Both the position numbers and the translations under genes were made by a program. This document shows, piece after piece, positions 1-9,729 of a stretch of DNA of 64,000 nucleotides. Position 1 is the stretch's first letter, and every line of letters begins with the position of its first letter. The notes under the pieces were generated by a model. The model was not told the DNA's origin. It worked only from the letters and a program-made list of their open reading frames with translations, and ran no database searches. This stretch comes from Paracoccaceae bacterium (lineage in GTDB: Bacteria; Pseudomonadota; Alphaproteobacteria; Rhodobacterales; Rhodobacteraceae), in the NCBI GenBank assembly GCA_014762635.1, contig JABURR010000058.1, positions 49,848-113,847 of the forward strand. The letters are read 5' to 3'.

Positions 1-429
1 GACCACCGAACGCGGCATGTATGGCGCGCTGTCGCGGGTGTCGAAACTCAGGTCCACGCCCGCGGCTTTGGTATCGTATCCGAACAGCGCATCGTGCCAT
101 TGCGGGTGACCGGTCAGCCGCTTTGCGTAGGGATCGATAAGCAGCTTGTTGGGGTTGAACCGGTGCCCGTGTTCCGGCGCATAGGGACCGTGGGCGCGGT
201 AGCCATACATCTGCCCAGGGCGCAGGCCCGAGACATAGCCATGCCAGACATCGCCGTCGCGTTCCGGCAACTCGATGCAGATGTCCTCGGTCCGGCCATC
301 GGGGGAAAACAGGCACAGGGTCATTCGCGTCGCATGGGCCGAGAAGACGGCGAAGTTCACGCCGTCCCCGTCGAACGTGGCCCCAAGCGGCCAGGCCTGT
401 CCGGCCGAAACAGCGACGCGATGTGTCAT
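1..429 (-). CDS. glgX: Glycogen debranching enzyme GlgX, N-terminal part
   Basis: This is the first 143 codons of a GlgX-type isoamylase; the rest lies beyond the left edge. The family hydrolyses alpha-1,6 branches of limit dextrins after phosphorylase has trimmed the outer chains. The visible part is the N-terminal CBM48 domain, with WPLGATFDGDGVNFAVFSAHA near residue 13 and the HGPYAPEHGHRFNPNKLLIDPYAK stretch (quoted in part: GPYAPEHGHRFNPNKL) typical of the family. Its ATG overlaps the stop of glgA (ATGA), so it is the last gene of the glgP-B-C-A-X operon and is probably translationally coupled. Confidence 0.9.
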   Translation of the reverse strand, partial: MTHRVAVSAGQAWPLGATFDGDGVNFAVFSAHATRMTLCLFSPDGRTEDICIELPERDGDVWHGYVSGLRPGQMYGYRAHGPYAPEHGHRFNPNKLLIDPYAKRLTGHPQWHDALFGYDTKAAGVDLSFDTRDSAPYMPRSVV

Positions 430-1832
430 CGGGTGAGAACCGCCCTGTAGAGATCCGCGTAATCGGCGGCAGAGTGCTCCCACCCCACAGGATGCGCCAT
501 GGCGTTCTTCTGCATCCGTCGCCACGTCGCCCCTTCCCGGTAGAGCGCGCAAAGCTGGTCCAGCGCGCGGCCCAGCGCCTCGGTGCTGACCGGGTGGAAC
601 TGGATCCCCGTGGCGGCCCCGGCGCGCAGCCCGGCGGGGCTTGCGGGGATCACCGTGTCGGCCAGCCCGCCGGTATAGGCGACCAGCGGCAGCGTGCCGA
701 AGCGCAACCCGTAAAGCTGGGTCAAACCGCAGGGTTCGAACCGCGAGGGCACAAGGATCGCATCGCCGCCCGCGATGAGGCGCCGCGAAAGCGCCTCGTC
801 ATAGCCGATCTTGACGGCGACATTGGCCTCGGACTTCGCGGCCTTGGTGAAGGCCTGTTCCAGCGCCTTGTCGCCGCTGCCCAGCAGCGCCAACTGCCCG
901 CCGCCCGCCAGCAGGCGCGGCAGCGCCTCGAGCAGCAGGTCCAGCCCCTTCTGCTGCGTCAGGCGCGAGACCACCACGCAGAGCGGTCCGTCGCTTTCGG
1001 GCAGGCCGAATTCCTCGCGCAGGGCCTCCTTGTGGCGGGTCTTGCCACGCGCGGTCTTGTAGGGCGGGGTCCAGGCCTCGGTATCGACGCCGTTCAGGAT
1101 GCCCACCAGATCAGCCTGCCGGACCCGCAGCACGCCATCCAGCCCCATGCCGAACTCGGGCGTCAGCAACTCGCCCGCATAGGTCGGGCTGACGGTTGAG
1201 ATCTTGTCGGCATAGATCAGCCCCGCCTTCAGTGCGCTGATCTTGCCCCAGTATTCGAACCCCTCGCGGGTGAAGCCGGTGGCGGGCAGGCGCAGGCGCA
1301 CCAGGTCCTCGGCCTCGGCCAGGCCCTGGAAGGCGATGTTGTGGATGGTCAGCAGGGTCGGCACATGGGGCAGCCCGTGCTGGCGCAGGTAGACAGGCGT
1401 CAGCCCCGCCTGCCAGTCGTGCAGGTGCAGCAGGTCGGGCTGCCAGCCCGCCGCCCCGTCGCGCGCGATCTGCGCCGCGACCCAGCAGAGCGCACCATAG
1501 CGTTCCGGGTTGTCAGGCCAGTCCTTGCCATCGGGTCCGAGGTAGAGCGAACCCTTCCGGTCGAACAAGTGCGGCGCATCTAGGACCAGCAGGTCCAGAC
1601 CGCCGCCCTGCCCCGCCAGCACCCGCGCCGGGCCGCCGAACAGATCCGGGTTTTCCCAGATGATCTCGGGCGTCTTCAGCGCCTGCATCACCGCCGGATA
1701 GCCCGGCAGCAGGGTGCGCATGGTCACCTCATGCGGCGCCAAGGCGGCCGGCAGCGCGCCAGCCACATCCGCCAGCCCGCCGGTCTTGACCAGCGGCGCG
1801 CATTCCGAGGCAACCGAAAGGACGTGGATCAT
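426..1832 (-). CDS. glgA: Glycogen synthase (ADP-glucose)
   Basis: GlgA transfers glucose from ADP-glucose to the non-reducing end of alpha-1,4-glucan. The 468-residue protein is normal for bacterial GT5 synthases. It starts [20 protein letters not shown], where KTGGLADV is the conserved ADP-glucose-binding loop, and the C-terminal half has [19 protein letters not shown], the GT-B motif that contacts the nucleotide sugar. An open frame extends 24 codons further upstream, but the ATG at 1832 matches the family start and overlaps the glgC stop codon. The same ATGA overlap occurs at its own 3' end with glgX, so glgC, glgA and glgX form a tightly coupled block. Confidence 0.95.
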   Translation of the reverse strand: MIHVLSVASECAPLVKTGGLADVAGALPAALAPHEVTMRTLLPGYPAVMQALKTPEIIWENPDLFGGPARVLAGQGGGLDLLVLDAPHLFDRKGSLYLGPDGKDWPDNPERYGALCWVAAQIARDGAAGWQPDLLHLHDWQAGLTPVYLRQHGLPHVPTLLTIHNIAFQGLAEAEDLVRLRLPATGFTREGFEYWGKISALKAGLIYADKISTVSPTYAGELLTPEFGMGLDGVLRVRQADLVGILNGVDTEAWTPPYKTARGKTRHKEALREEFGLPESDGPLCVVVSRLTQQKGLDLLLEALPRLLAGGGQLALLGSGDKALEQAFTKAAKSEANVAVKIGYDEALSRRLIAGGDAILVPSRFEPCGLTQLYGLRFGTLPLVAYTGGLADTVIPASPAGLRAGAATGIQFHPVSTEALGRALDQLCALYREGATWRRMQKNAMAHPVGWEHSAADYADLYRAVLTR

Positions 1833-3094
1833 AGAGACGCCGCCCGTTTGTCCAGCATCGGCTGGGTGATGAGCGTGACGCCGCCCTCGGACACGCGGAA
1901 CCACTTGGCATCTTCCTCGGGGTCCTCGCCCACGACGAGGCCCTCAGGGATGTGCACGCCACGGTCGATCACCACGTTGCTGAGCCGCGCCGAGCGTTCC
2001 ACCACCACGTCGGGCAGCACCACCGCGCCTTTCAGCGAGGCATAGGAGTTGGTGTGCACCCGCGTGAAAAGCAGAGAGTTGCGCACCTCGGTCCCCGAGA
2101 TGATGCAGCCGCCCGAGACCATCGAGGACACCGCGCTGCCACGCCGATCCGCATCGTCATGGATGAACTTCGCGGGCGGCACGGATTCCGAGTAGGTCCA
2201 GATCGGCCAGTTGTTGTCCCACAGGTCCAGGTCGGGTGTGAAATCGGTCAGGTCGATATTGGCCTTCCAATAGGCGTCCACAGTCCCCACGTCGCGCCAA
2301 TAGGCGGGCGCCTCGGGGACGTGCCGCACGCAGCTTTGCGAAAAACGATGCGCCTTGGCTTTGCCGTTCTTGACGATATCGGGGATGATATCGCCCCCGA
2401 AATCATGGGTGGAGTTCTTGTCCTCCGCATCGCGGATCAGCAACTCGCGCAGGAACTTCCAGTTGAAGACATAGATCCCCATAGAGGCCAGCGTCACGTT
2501 CGGATCATCCGGCGTGCCCGGTGGGTCCTTGGGCTTTTCCAGGAAGCTGGTGATCCGGTCATCGTCGTCGATCGCCATCACCCCGAAGGCCGAGGCCTCG
2601 GCCCGTGGCACGGTCAGGCAGCCCACCGTTACATCCGCCCCGCTTTCCACGTGCTGGCGCAACATGACCTCGTAATCCATCTTGTAGATGTGGTCCCCCG
2701 CCAGGATCAGGATGTAGTCGATATCGTAGCTGTCGATGATGTCGATGTTCTGGGTCACGGCGTCGGCGGTGCCCATGTACCACTTGTTCTCGTCCACGCG
2801 CTGCGAGGCGGGCAGGATATCGAGATACTCGTTCCGCTCGGCCCGGAAGAAGTTCCAGCCGCGCTGGCAGTGGCGGATCAGGCTGTGCGCCTTGTATTGC
2901 GTGGCGATCGCCATCTTGCGGATGCCCGAGTTCAGCGCGTTCGACAGCGCGAAGTCGATGATCCGGGTCTTGCCTCCGAAATAGACCGCCGGTTTCACCC
3001 GCTTGTCGGTCATCTCCCGCAATCGGCTCCCGCGCCCACCGGCCAGGACGAAGGCCATGCTGCGCTGTGTCAGGCGTGATGTTGATGCACTCAT
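1829..3094 (-). CDS. glgC: Glucose-1-phosphate adenylyltransferase
   Basis: GlgC makes ADP-glucose from glucose-1-phosphate and ATP, the committed and allosterically controlled step of bacterial glycogen synthesis. At 421 residues it has the family length. Visible features are the N-terminal nucleotide-binding loop LAGGRGSRL with the following [12 protein letters not shown] region, the substrate stretch [13 protein letters not shown], the glucose-1-phosphate loop SFLEKPKDP and a C-terminal left-handed beta-helix region. A good Shine-Dalgarno sequence (AAGGGGGG) lies just upstream of the ATG. A 66-nt gap separates it from glgB upstream. Confidence 0.97.
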   Translation of the reverse strand: MSASTSRLTQRSMAFVLAGGRGSRLREMTDKRVKPAVYFGGKTRIIDFALSNALNSGIRKMAIATQYKAHSLIRHCQRGWNFFRAERNEYLDILPASQRVDENKWYMGTADAVTQNIDIIDSYDIDYILILAGDHIYKMDYEVMLRQHVESGADVTVGCLTVPRAEASAFGVMAIDDDDRITSFLEKPKDPPGTPDDPNVTLASMGIYVFNWKFLRELLIRDAEDKNSTHDFGGDIIPDIVKNGKAKAHRFSQSCVRHVPEAPAYWRDVGTVDAYWKANIDLTDFTPDLDLWDNNWPIWTYSESVPPAKFIHDDADRRGSAVSSMVSGGCIISGTEVRNSLLFTRVHTNSYASLKGAVVLPDVVVERSARLSNVVIDRGVHIPEGLVVGEDPEEDAKWFRVSEGGVTLITQPMLDKRAASL

Positions 3095-3160
3095 TTTCTT
3101 TCCCCCCTTGCTCGTGCGGGCCGGATCGGTGCCCGGCCCATCTTGGTTTTCGTCTCCGCG

Positions 3161-5368
3161 TCAGCCCCGGTCCAGGACCAGGAACACCGCTGACAGGGCC
3201 GGGATCACGACCTCGGCCACGGCAGGTTGGCCGTGATGCTCTCCGGTAACGGCGGTCACGGCGCCCATGTTCCCACGGTTTGCCCCGCCATAGAGTTCGG
3301 CGTCGGTATTCAGCGCCTCGCGCCAGGTGCCTGCCTCGGGCAATCCGATGCGATAGCCCGCGCGTTCCACCGGCGTGAAGTTGCACAGCACGGCCACCGG
3401 CGTGTCATCCGGCCCACCCCGGCGTATCCAGCCATAGACCGAATGCTCGGCATCATTGGCCTCGATCCACTGGAACCCGTCCTCCTCGCAATCCTTGACG
3501 TGCAGCGCCGGTGTTTCGCGATAAAGCGTGTTGAGATCGCGGACGAGGTTCTGGATGCCGCGATGTTCGGGCCGGTCCAGAACGCCCCACTCGACCTCGG
3601 CATTGTGGTTCCATTCCGAAGGCTGGGCGATCTCCTGCCCCATGAACAGAAGCTTCTTACCCGGATGTCCCCACATGAACCCGTAATAGGCGCGCAGGTT
3701 GGCAAACCGCTGCCAGTGATCGCCGGGCATCTTCGTCAGCATCGAGCCCTTGCCGTGCACCACCTCGTCATGGCTGATCGGCAGGATGAAGTTCTCCGAG
3801 AAGGCGTAGTGCAGCCCGAAGGTCATCTTGTGATGATCGTATTTGCGGTAGACCGGGTCTTTCTGGATGTATTCGAGCGTGTCGTTCATCCAGCCCATGT
3901 TCCATTTGAACCCGAAGCCAAGCCCGCCCATGTCCACGGGTCGTGAGACCATCGGGAACGAGGTACTCTCCTCGGCCACGGTCATGATCCCGGGCTGCTC
4001 GCCGTAGGTCGTGGTGTTCATGCGGCGCATCATGTCGATGGCCTCGTAATTCTCGCGCCCGCCGTCCTTGTTGGGGACCCATTCGCCTTCGGCCCGCGAG
4101 TAGTCGCGGTAGAGCATTGAGGCCACCGCATCCACGCGCAGCCCGTCGATGTGATATTCATCCAGCCAGTAGAGCGCGTTCGACACCAGAAAATTCGCGA
4201 CCTCGGTGCGGCCGTAGTTGTAGATCAGCGTGTTCCAGTCCTTGTGGAACCCCTCGCGCGGGTCGGCGTGTTCGTAGAGCGCGGTGCCGTCGAACTGGCC
4301 CAACCCGTGCGCATCCGCCGGGAAATGCCCCGGCACCCAGTCGAGGATCACGCCGATCCCGGCGTTATGAGCGGCATCCACAAGATCGCGGAATTCATGC
4401 GGGGGCCCGTGGCGGATGGTCGGCGCGAACAGGCCCACCGGCTGATAGCCCCAGGAGCCATCGAACGGGTATTCGCTGATCGGCAAAAGCTCGATATGGG
4501 TGAAGCCCATGTCCTTGACATAGGCGATAAGTTCCTCGGCGGCTTCCTTGTAGGAGATCTGGCGCCCGTGATCCTTGCGCCGCCAGGATCCCAGCTGAAC
4601 CTCGTAGACCGAGATCGGTGCCGAGCGGTCGTTGTTCGCCCCCCGCGATTTCATCCAATCGCCGTCTTTCCAGCCATACCCCGTGATATCGCGCACCACC
4701 GAGGCGTTCTCGGGCGGGTGCTGCGAGCCGAAGCCCACCGGGTCGGCCTTGAGCGGCAGCACGTCCCCGTAAGCGCCGAGGATCTCGTACTTGTAGGGCT
4801 CGCCCTCGCCGATGCCGGGGATGAAGATCTCCCAGACGCCCGTCGCGCCACGGCGGCGCATCACGTGGCGGCGCCCGTCCCAGTGGTTGAAGTTGCCCAC
4901 CACCGAAACACGGCGGGCATTCGGCGCCCAGACGGCGAAATGCGTTCCGTGCGCGCCTTCATGCTCCATCACATGGGCGCCGAGCACGCGCCAGATATGC
5001 TTGTGGGTGCCTTCACCCAGAAGGTATTCGTCGATTTCGCCCATCACCGGGCCGAAACGATAGGCATCCTCGCGCTCCCAGCTTGCCCCGTCGGGGCCGG
5101 TCGCGTGGATCATGTAGGGCTTGGTCCCCGGCACCTTGCCGGTGAAAAGCGAGCTGCCCTCGGACAGGCGCTCCAGCTTGTGCGACTTGCCGTCCACGAC
5201 GGCGGCGACTTGGTCAGCCCCCGGCTCGAAAACGGTCACGTGGCGTGATCTTCCGACTTTCTGCGGACCGAGGATCGCGAATGGCTCGTCGAAAGTGCCT
5301 GCCTCGATCCGGGCGGCGATATCGGCGGGAATCGTAGCGTGCGGGTCTGCTGTCGTCGTTTGGGTCAT
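3161..5368 (-). CDS. glgB: 1,4-alpha-glucan branching enzyme
   Basis: GlgB cuts alpha-1,4 chains and re-attaches them as alpha-1,6 branches. The 735-residue protein has two N-terminal carbohydrate-binding regions (the second with HFAVWAPNARRVSVVGNFN), a GH13 barrel and a C-terminal beta domain. Catalytic motifs are seen: DGLRVDAVASMLY carries the nucleophile Asp, TVAEEST the acid/base Glu and LPISHDEVVHGKGS the third acid. It sits between glgP and glgC on the same strand with short gaps of 48 and 66 nt, consistent with one operon for making and mobilising glycogen. Confidence 0.96.
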   Translation of the reverse strand: MTQTTTADPHATIPADIAARIEAGTFDEPFAILGPQKVGRSRHVTVFEPGADQVAAVVDGKSHKLERLSEGSSLFTGKVPGTKPYMIHATGPDGASWEREDAYRFGPVMGEIDEYLLGEGTHKHIWRVLGAHVMEHEGAHGTHFAVWAPNARRVSVVGNFNHWDGRRHVMRRRGATGVWEIFIPGIGEGEPYKYEILGAYGDVLPLKADPVGFGSQHPPENASVVRDITGYGWKDGDWMKSRGANNDRSAPISVYEVQLGSWRRKDHGRQISYKEAAEELIAYVKDMGFTHIELLPISEYPFDGSWGYQPVGLFAPTIRHGPPHEFRDLVDAAHNAGIGVILDWVPGHFPADAHGLGQFDGTALYEHADPREGFHKDWNTLIYNYGRTEVANFLVSNALYWLDEYHIDGLRVDAVASMLYRDYSRAEGEWVPNKDGGRENYEAIDMMRRMNTTTYGEQPGIMTVAEESTSFPMVSRPVDMGGLGFGFKWNMGWMNDTLEYIQKDPVYRKYDHHKMTFGLHYAFSENFILPISHDEVVHGKGSMLTKMPGDHWQRFANLRAYYGFMWGHPGKKLLFMGQEIAQPSEWNHNAEVEWGVLDRPEHRGIQNLVRDLNTLYRETPALHVKDCEEDGFQWIEANDAEHSVYGWIRRGGPDDTPVAVLCNFTPVERAGYRIGLPEAGTWREALNTDAELYGGANRGNMGAVTAVTGEHHGQPAVAEVVIPALSAVFLVLDRG

Positions 5369-5416
5369 GGTCGAACCTTATGTCCCTCTCTGTCGGTTTC
5401 AACCGGGGGCCCGGCA

Positions 5417-7816
5417 TCACAATAGCGACGTGGCCCTCCAGATGTCTTGCATGTAGCCCCGGATCGTCCGGTCCGATGAGAACCAGCCCGACCGGGCCGT
5501 GTTGAGCGCCGCCATGCGGGTCCAGGCGGCAGTGTCGCGATAGGCGGTGTCGATTTCGCGCTGGGCGCGCCAGTAGTCGGTGAAGTCCGAACTGACGAGG
5601 AAGTAGTCCGGCCCGCTCAGGTTTTCGACGATGTCGTGGAACCGGTCCGGCTCATCCTTCGAAAACGCCCCCTCCTTGATCGCCGCGATGGCGCGCGCGA
5701 GGCGCGGATCGGCCTTGATGGCCTGGCCCGCATGATCCTTGATCGCGCGGCGGGCGACGACCTCTTCGGCGGTCATGCCGAAGAGGAAAAAGTTCTCGGG
5801 CTTCACCCAGTCGCGGATCTCGACGTTTGCCCCGTCCAGCGTGCCCACGGTCAACGCGCCGTTCAGCGCGAATTTCATGTTGCCGGTGCCCGAGGCTTCT
5901 TTGCCTGCGGTGGAAATCTGTTCCGACAAATCAGAGGCCGGGATCAGCTTTTCGGCCAGCGAGACATTGTAGTTCGGCAGAAAGACGACCTTCAGATAGG
6001 GGCTGGTCACCGGATCGGCATTCAGCACCTCGGCCACGTCGTTGATCAGGTGGATGATCTTCTTGGCAAAGACGTAGCCCGGCGCCGCCTTGCCGCCGAA
6101 GATCTTCACCCGAGGGGTCCAGTTGGCATCGGGGTTGTCGCGGATCTCCTGCCAAAGCGCGATGGCCTCGAGGATATTCAGGTGCTGGCGCTTGTATTCA
6201 TGGATGCGCTTGATCTGCACGTCGAACATCGCCTGCGGATCGACGCTGACCCCATGCGCCTCGGCCATCCAGTGGGCAAGGTCTGCCTTGTTGGCGCGCT
6301 TGGCTTCGGCATAGGCGGCGGCGAACCCGGCGTCCTCTACGTGCGGTTCCAGTTCCTGCAGCCGGTCCGCGTCATCGACCCAGCCCTCACCGATCGTCTC
6401 GGTGATGAGGCCGCTCAGGCGCGGGTTCGACGACAAGAGCCAGCGGCGCGGCGTGACGCCGTTGGTCTGGTTCACGATGCGGTCGGGATGCAGCGCGTTC
6501 AGATCCTCGAACACGGTCGATTTCATCAGGTCGGTGTGCAGGGCCGACACCCCGTTCACCTTGTGCGCCATGATGAACGAGAGCTCGCCCATGTTCACAT
6601 GACCTTCCGCCAACGCGGTGGATTTGCGCTTGGGGTTGGCCTTGGCGTGCGCCGCGTCGATACGCTCGATCAGGGTCAGATGGCGCGGCAGAAGGCGACC
6701 CATCAACCCCTCGGACCAACGCTCCAGCGCTTCGGGCAGCAGGGTGTGGTTCGTGTAGGACAGCGTCCCGCGTGCGGCCTCGACCGCATCGTCGAAGGCC
6801 ATCCCGTGCTCGTCATGCAGCAGACGCACCAGTTCCGGGCCGGCAATCGCCGGGTGCGTGTCGTTGAGCTGGATCGCCACCTTGGCGGGCAGCTTGCGCA
6901 GGTCGTCATGCTCGGAACAGAACCGACGCAGAATGTCGCGCAGCGAGGCGGCAGTGAAGAAATACTCCTGCTTCAGCCGCAACTCCTTGCCCTGTTCGGT
7001 GGTGTCGTCGGGATAAAGCACACGGCTGATCGTGCGCGCCAGCGCCTCGGGCTCGGCCGCGGCGGCGTATTCCCCGCGGTTGAAGCGATCCAGGTCGAAG
7101 GCATGGATCGGCTTCGCGGACCAGAGCCGCAGCGTATTGGCCCATTTCCCCTGCCAGCCAACAATAGGCGTGTCATAGGCCTCGGCATGGACGGCTTCCG
7201 CCGGGGTCCAGAGCGCACGGGCACCGTTTTCGCTGACATCGCCGCCAAAGCCGACTTCGAACCGCGCCTCGGGACGCTCAAATTCCCAGGCGTGAGGTTG
7301 TTCCAGCCATGTCTCGGGCGCTTCCATCTGGCGGCCCTCCACGAAGCTCTGGCGGAACAGGCCGTGCTCGTAGCGGATGCCATAGCCATAGGCCGGGCAG
7401 CCCAGCGTCGAAAGCGACTCCAGGAAACAGGCGGCAAGACGGCCCAAGCCGCCATTGCCCAGCGCGGCGTCGGGCTCGTCGGTCACGACCGTATCGAGGT
7501 CGATGCCAAACTCGCGGAACGCGGCCTCGGCCTGTTCCTCCAGCCGCAGGTTCACGATGGCATCTTCCAGCAGCCGGCCGATCAGGAACTCCATCGACAG
7601 GTAATAGACCCGCTTCGCCCCTTTCGCGTAGGTCGCGCGGGTCGAGGCGATCCAGCGATCCACGATCCGCTCGCGCACCGCGAAGGACAGCGCCATGCGC
7701 CAGTCATAGATCTGCGCGTGGCCCGGATCCTTGGCCAGCGTATAAGTCAGGTGGCGCAGGATCGCGTCCCGAAATTCGGACGCAGGCACGTTGGTCAGAT
7801 CTTTGTCCTGATACAC
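5417..7816 (-). CDS. glgP: Glycogen/starch/alpha-glucan phosphorylase
   Basis: This GT35 phosphorylase releases glucose-1-phosphate from glycogen. Its 799 residues match bacterial GlgP. The pyridoxal-phosphate lysine is in the conserved KEASGTGNMKFALNGALTVG region (about residue 640), and the N-terminal half has ALGNGGLGRLAACFLESLS, the other family signature. It is the promoter-proximal gene of the glg operon, so degradation and synthesis genes are co-transcribed, an arrangement known from other Rhodobacteraceae. The start at 7816 is followed upstream by a region with AAAGCGC repeats that may be an operator. Confidence 0.96.
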   Translation of the reverse strand: MYQDKDLTNVPASEFRDAILRHLTYTLAKDPGHAQIYDWRMALSFAVRERIVDRWIASTRATYAKGAKRVYYLSMEFLIGRLLEDAIVNLRLEEQAEAAFREFGIDLDTVVTDEPDAALGNGGLGRLAACFLESLSTLGCPAYGYGIRYEHGLFRQSFVEGRQMEAPETWLEQPHAWEFERPEARFEVGFGGDVSENGARALWTPAEAVHAEAYDTPIVGWQGKWANTLRLWSAKPIHAFDLDRFNRGEYAAAAEPEALARTISRVLYPDDTTEQGKELRLKQEYFFTAASLRDILRRFCSEHDDLRKLPAKVAIQLNDTHPAIAGPELVRLLHDEHGMAFDDAVEAARGTLSYTNHTLLPEALERWSEGLMGRLLPRHLTLIERIDAAHAKANPKRKSTALAEGHVNMGELSFIMAHKVNGVSALHTDLMKSTVFEDLNALHPDRIVNQTNGVTPRRWLLSSNPRLSGLITETIGEGWVDDADRLQELEPHVEDAGFAAAYAEAKRANKADLAHWMAEAHGVSVDPQAMFDVQIKRIHEYKRQHLNILEAIALWQEIRDNPDANWTPRVKIFGGKAAPGYVFAKKIIHLINDVAEVLNADPVTSPYLKVVFLPNYNVSLAEKLIPASDLSEQISTAGKEASGTGNMKFALNGALTVGTLDGANVEIRDWVKPENFFLFGMTAEEVVARRAIKDHAGQAIKADPRLARAIAAIKEGAFSKDEPDRFHDIVENLSGPDYFLVSSDFTDYWRAQREIDTAYRDTAAWTRMAALNTARSGWFSSDRTIRGYMQDIWRATSLL

Positions 7817-7842
7817 GGGGACACCCCCATTCCTGTTATGTT

Positions 7843-7877
7843 AGCGTTACCAAAGCGCCGCAAAGCGCTTTAACGCT
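7843..7877. promoter_or_regulatory. Candidate LacI-type operator upstream of the glg operon
   Basis: AGCGTTA (7843-7849) and TAACGCT (7871-7877) form an inverted repeat. Inside it AAAGCGC occurs twice, ten bases apart (7852-7858 and 7862-7868), the second copy being part of the perfect palindrome AAAGCGCTTT (7862-7871). The site ends 27 bases upstream of the glgP start. GC-centred palindromes of this kind are typical operators of LacI-family sugar regulators; the regulator itself is not in the window, so this is an inference. Confidence 0.4.
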
Positions 7878-8098
7878 ATGTGCCTGTCAAACGCAAGGTT
7901 CAAGGGGGTCCCCGGACACAAGTCGACTGGTTCCGACCCTCGGTCACGCGGCTGGCCAAATCGTCTATCCACTAGGCGCGATGCTCAAAATCCCATCAGC
8001 GTGAAACCGCAAATCGCGGCCCTAAGGCGCGATGGACCAACCCTTGGATATGGAGTAACTGGTTTTTCAACGGTTTTTTTCGAGGCGGTGAGAGCAGA

Positions 8099-8977
8099 AT
8101 GCTTGAAGACTTGGCGTTCAACATCCTGGAACTGGGGTCGGGCATCCTGACCCTTGTCACGGTGGCCGTCTGGCTGGGCGGCTTCGCAACCGCGCAATAT
8201 GTTCGCCGGGACGATCGCTGGTCGCTGCCGCCTGTCCCACATTTCGTGATGGTTTCGGCGCTTTTTGCGGCGATGACGTTCCTGCCGATTCTCTGGCTCG
8301 GCACGTTCGAGGCCCTGGCCCGCGATATGGTCTGGGTACTTCTGTCGGCCAGCCTGCTCGGGTTTGCGACGCTCGGCTATGGGTACGGGATGATCGCGCG
8401 GGCCCGCGCGCTGAACGCGTTCGGGAACCCGGCACGCGCCTGGCTGGCCATCGTGCCACTGGCCAACTTCTGGCTACTGTTTGCGCCGACCAAGGGGACC
8501 AAGCTTTCACGCCCGACGGCCCCGCAACTCGCAGGCGGCGCGCTGGGGCTTCTGCTGATCGCCGCGGGCGTCGGCGCGACCCAGACCGGGAAAGGTATCC
8601 TTGGCGACATGATCCGCCGGTCCCAGAACGACACGCAGACCCTTGGCGTCATCTACAGCCGCTGGATCCGCGACCACGGGCTTGAGGTGGCGCTCAATCG
8701 AATAGCGATCCGCACCAAACCGGCTCAGGTCGACCAGGCCACCACCCTGGACGGGGCCGAGGTTGCCGATCGCAATCTCCGTTTCCTCTATACGGTCGGC
8801 TTCGACGCACCGGAACTTCCGGATACGCTTCGGACCGCTCTTTCCAACCAGATATGCCGAAACGCGGGTCTTCGCCCTCTTCTGGTGACCGGCGCCACAA
8901 TCTCGCACGTCTACCGTCGGGAAGACGGGAGCGAGATCGGAAGCGTTGATATCACTTGGGCTGGGTGCACCGGGTAG
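8099..8977 (+). CDS. Uncharacterised inner-membrane protein
   Basis: I do not recognise this 292-residue protein. It has about four hydrophobic segments: residues 11-33, 49-72, 75-97 and 117-130, with another at about 147-163. After that comes a soluble C-terminal part of about 120 residues that ends VDITWAGCTG. This C-terminal part contains two cysteines (ICRNAG and WAGC) that could pair if it faces the periplasm. It stands alone, divergent from the glg operon and about 220 bp before the phasin gene. The reading frame, start and membrane character are clear; function is unknown. Confidence 0.75.
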   Translation: MLEDLAFNILELGSGILTLVTVAVWLGGFATAQYVRRDDRWSLPPVPHFVMVSALFAAMTFLPILWLGTFEALARDMVWVLLSASLLGFATLGYGYGMIARARALNAFGNPARAWLAIVPLANFWLLFAPTKGTKLSRPTAPQLAGGALGLLLIAAGVGATQTGKGILGDMIRRSQNDTQTLGVIYSRWIRDHGLEVALNRIAIRTKPAQVDQATTLDGAEVADRNLRFLYTVGFDAPELPDTLRTALSNQICRNAGLRPLLVTGATISHVYRREDGSEIGSVDITWAGCTG

Positions 8978-9094
8978 ATCGACGCCGCGGCAGCAAAGAA
9001 ACAGGGATGATTCTCGGGTTTCCCAAGGACAAATTCGTAGAAATCCGACGCTTTGAGTCGTCATTGCTCTGATAAATATGGATAAAATCTTTTG

Positions 9095-9136
9095 TGCTGC
9101 AGCGCAGCATTTCCCTTGATTTGCTGCGCTGCAGCA
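9095..9136. promoter_or_regulatory. Paired PhaR-type operators upstream of phaP
   Basis: Two 15-nt elements, TGCTGCAGCGCAGCA (9095-9109) and TGCTGCGCTGCAGCA (9122-9136), are exact reverse complements separated by 12 bases. Each contains CTGC-N3-GCAG, the motif reported for the polyhydroxyalkanoate-sensing repressor PhaR in Rhodobacter and Paracoccus. They end 60 bases before the phasin start codon. PhaR is known to bind PHB and release phasin promoters when granules form; that this applies here is inferred from the motif and position. Confidence 0.8.
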
Positions 9137-9196
9137 TGTATTCACTATGCAGACGCAGAAAAAACGGGCGCCGCCCGAAGACCAAGGAGAGAACAC

Positions 9197-9640
9197 ATGG
9201 CTAAAGCCGCTAACGACTTCACCAAGATGGTTCAAGACATCTGGGCCGCTTACCCGATCGACACCAAAGCCTTTGAAGAGACCTTCAAGACTTCGGCTGA
9301 CTACAGCGAGAAGCTGTCGAAAGTGGCTCTGAGCGCCGCTGGCAAGTCGACCGACCTGTCCAGCAAGTTCGCCAAGGACACCATCGCCAAGATCGGCGCT
9401 GCGACCAAGGTTCAGGAAGACCCGGCCAACTACGCCAAGGTTCTGACGGACTTCGCGACCGCCCAGGTCGAAGCTTCGGCTGAAATCGCCACCGCCTTCG
9501 CCGATATCGCGAAGAAGGCCAACACCGAAGCCATGGAAATCGTCATGGCTGCCGGCAAGGCCGCTTCGGACGACGCCGCCAAGGCCGTCAAGAAAGCCAC
9601 CGAAGAGGTTACCGCTGCGACCAAGAAGGTTGCTGCCTGA
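9197..9640 (+). CDS. phaP: Phasin family protein (PHA granule-associated)
   Basis: This 147-residue protein is small, lacks cysteine, is rich in Ala and Lys and is almost entirely predicted helix, as in alphaproteobacterial phasins, which coat polyhydroxybutyrate granules. The N-terminal FTKMVQDIWAAYPIDTKAFE and the middle ANYAKVLTDFATAQVEASAE fit the phasin_2 family. The last 40 residues are an Ala/Lys-rich helix (KKATEEVTAATKKVAA). The ATG at 9197 has a strong AAGGAGAG ribosome site; an upstream in-frame ATG at 9092 overlaps the operator region and is not used. Two PhaR-type dyads lie upstream and a strong terminator downstream, so it is a single-gene unit. Confidence 0.9.
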   Translation: MAKAANDFTKMVQDIWAAYPIDTKAFEETFKTSADYSEKLSKVALSAAGKSTDLSSKFAKDTIAKIGAATKVQEDPANYAKVLTDFATAQVEASAEIATAFADIAKKANTEAMEIVMAAGKAASDDAAKAVKKATEEVTAATKKVAA

Positions 9641-9681
9641 TAGACTGACCCAGCCGGTTTCCTCCCAGACCGGCATGGAAC

Positions 9682-9711
9682 AAGGGCGGACCGCAAGGTC
9701 CGCCCTTTTTT
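9682..9711 (+). terminator. Rho-independent terminator of phaP
   Basis: An 11-bp perfect stem (AAGGGCGGACC with GGTCCGCCCTT) with a GCAA tetraloop is followed by a run of T. It lies 41 bases after the phasin stop codon. Confidence 0.9.
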
Positions 9712-9729
9712 GTATTCTCTCGCGCTTGA

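Noticed and set aside
5636..7873. A 745-codon open frame antisense to glgP, and other long antisense frames (for example 4151-5248, 13390-14871, 14968-16224, 45209-46975).
   Set aside because: They lie opposite clear family members and result from high-GC codon use; no ribosome sites or family motifs.
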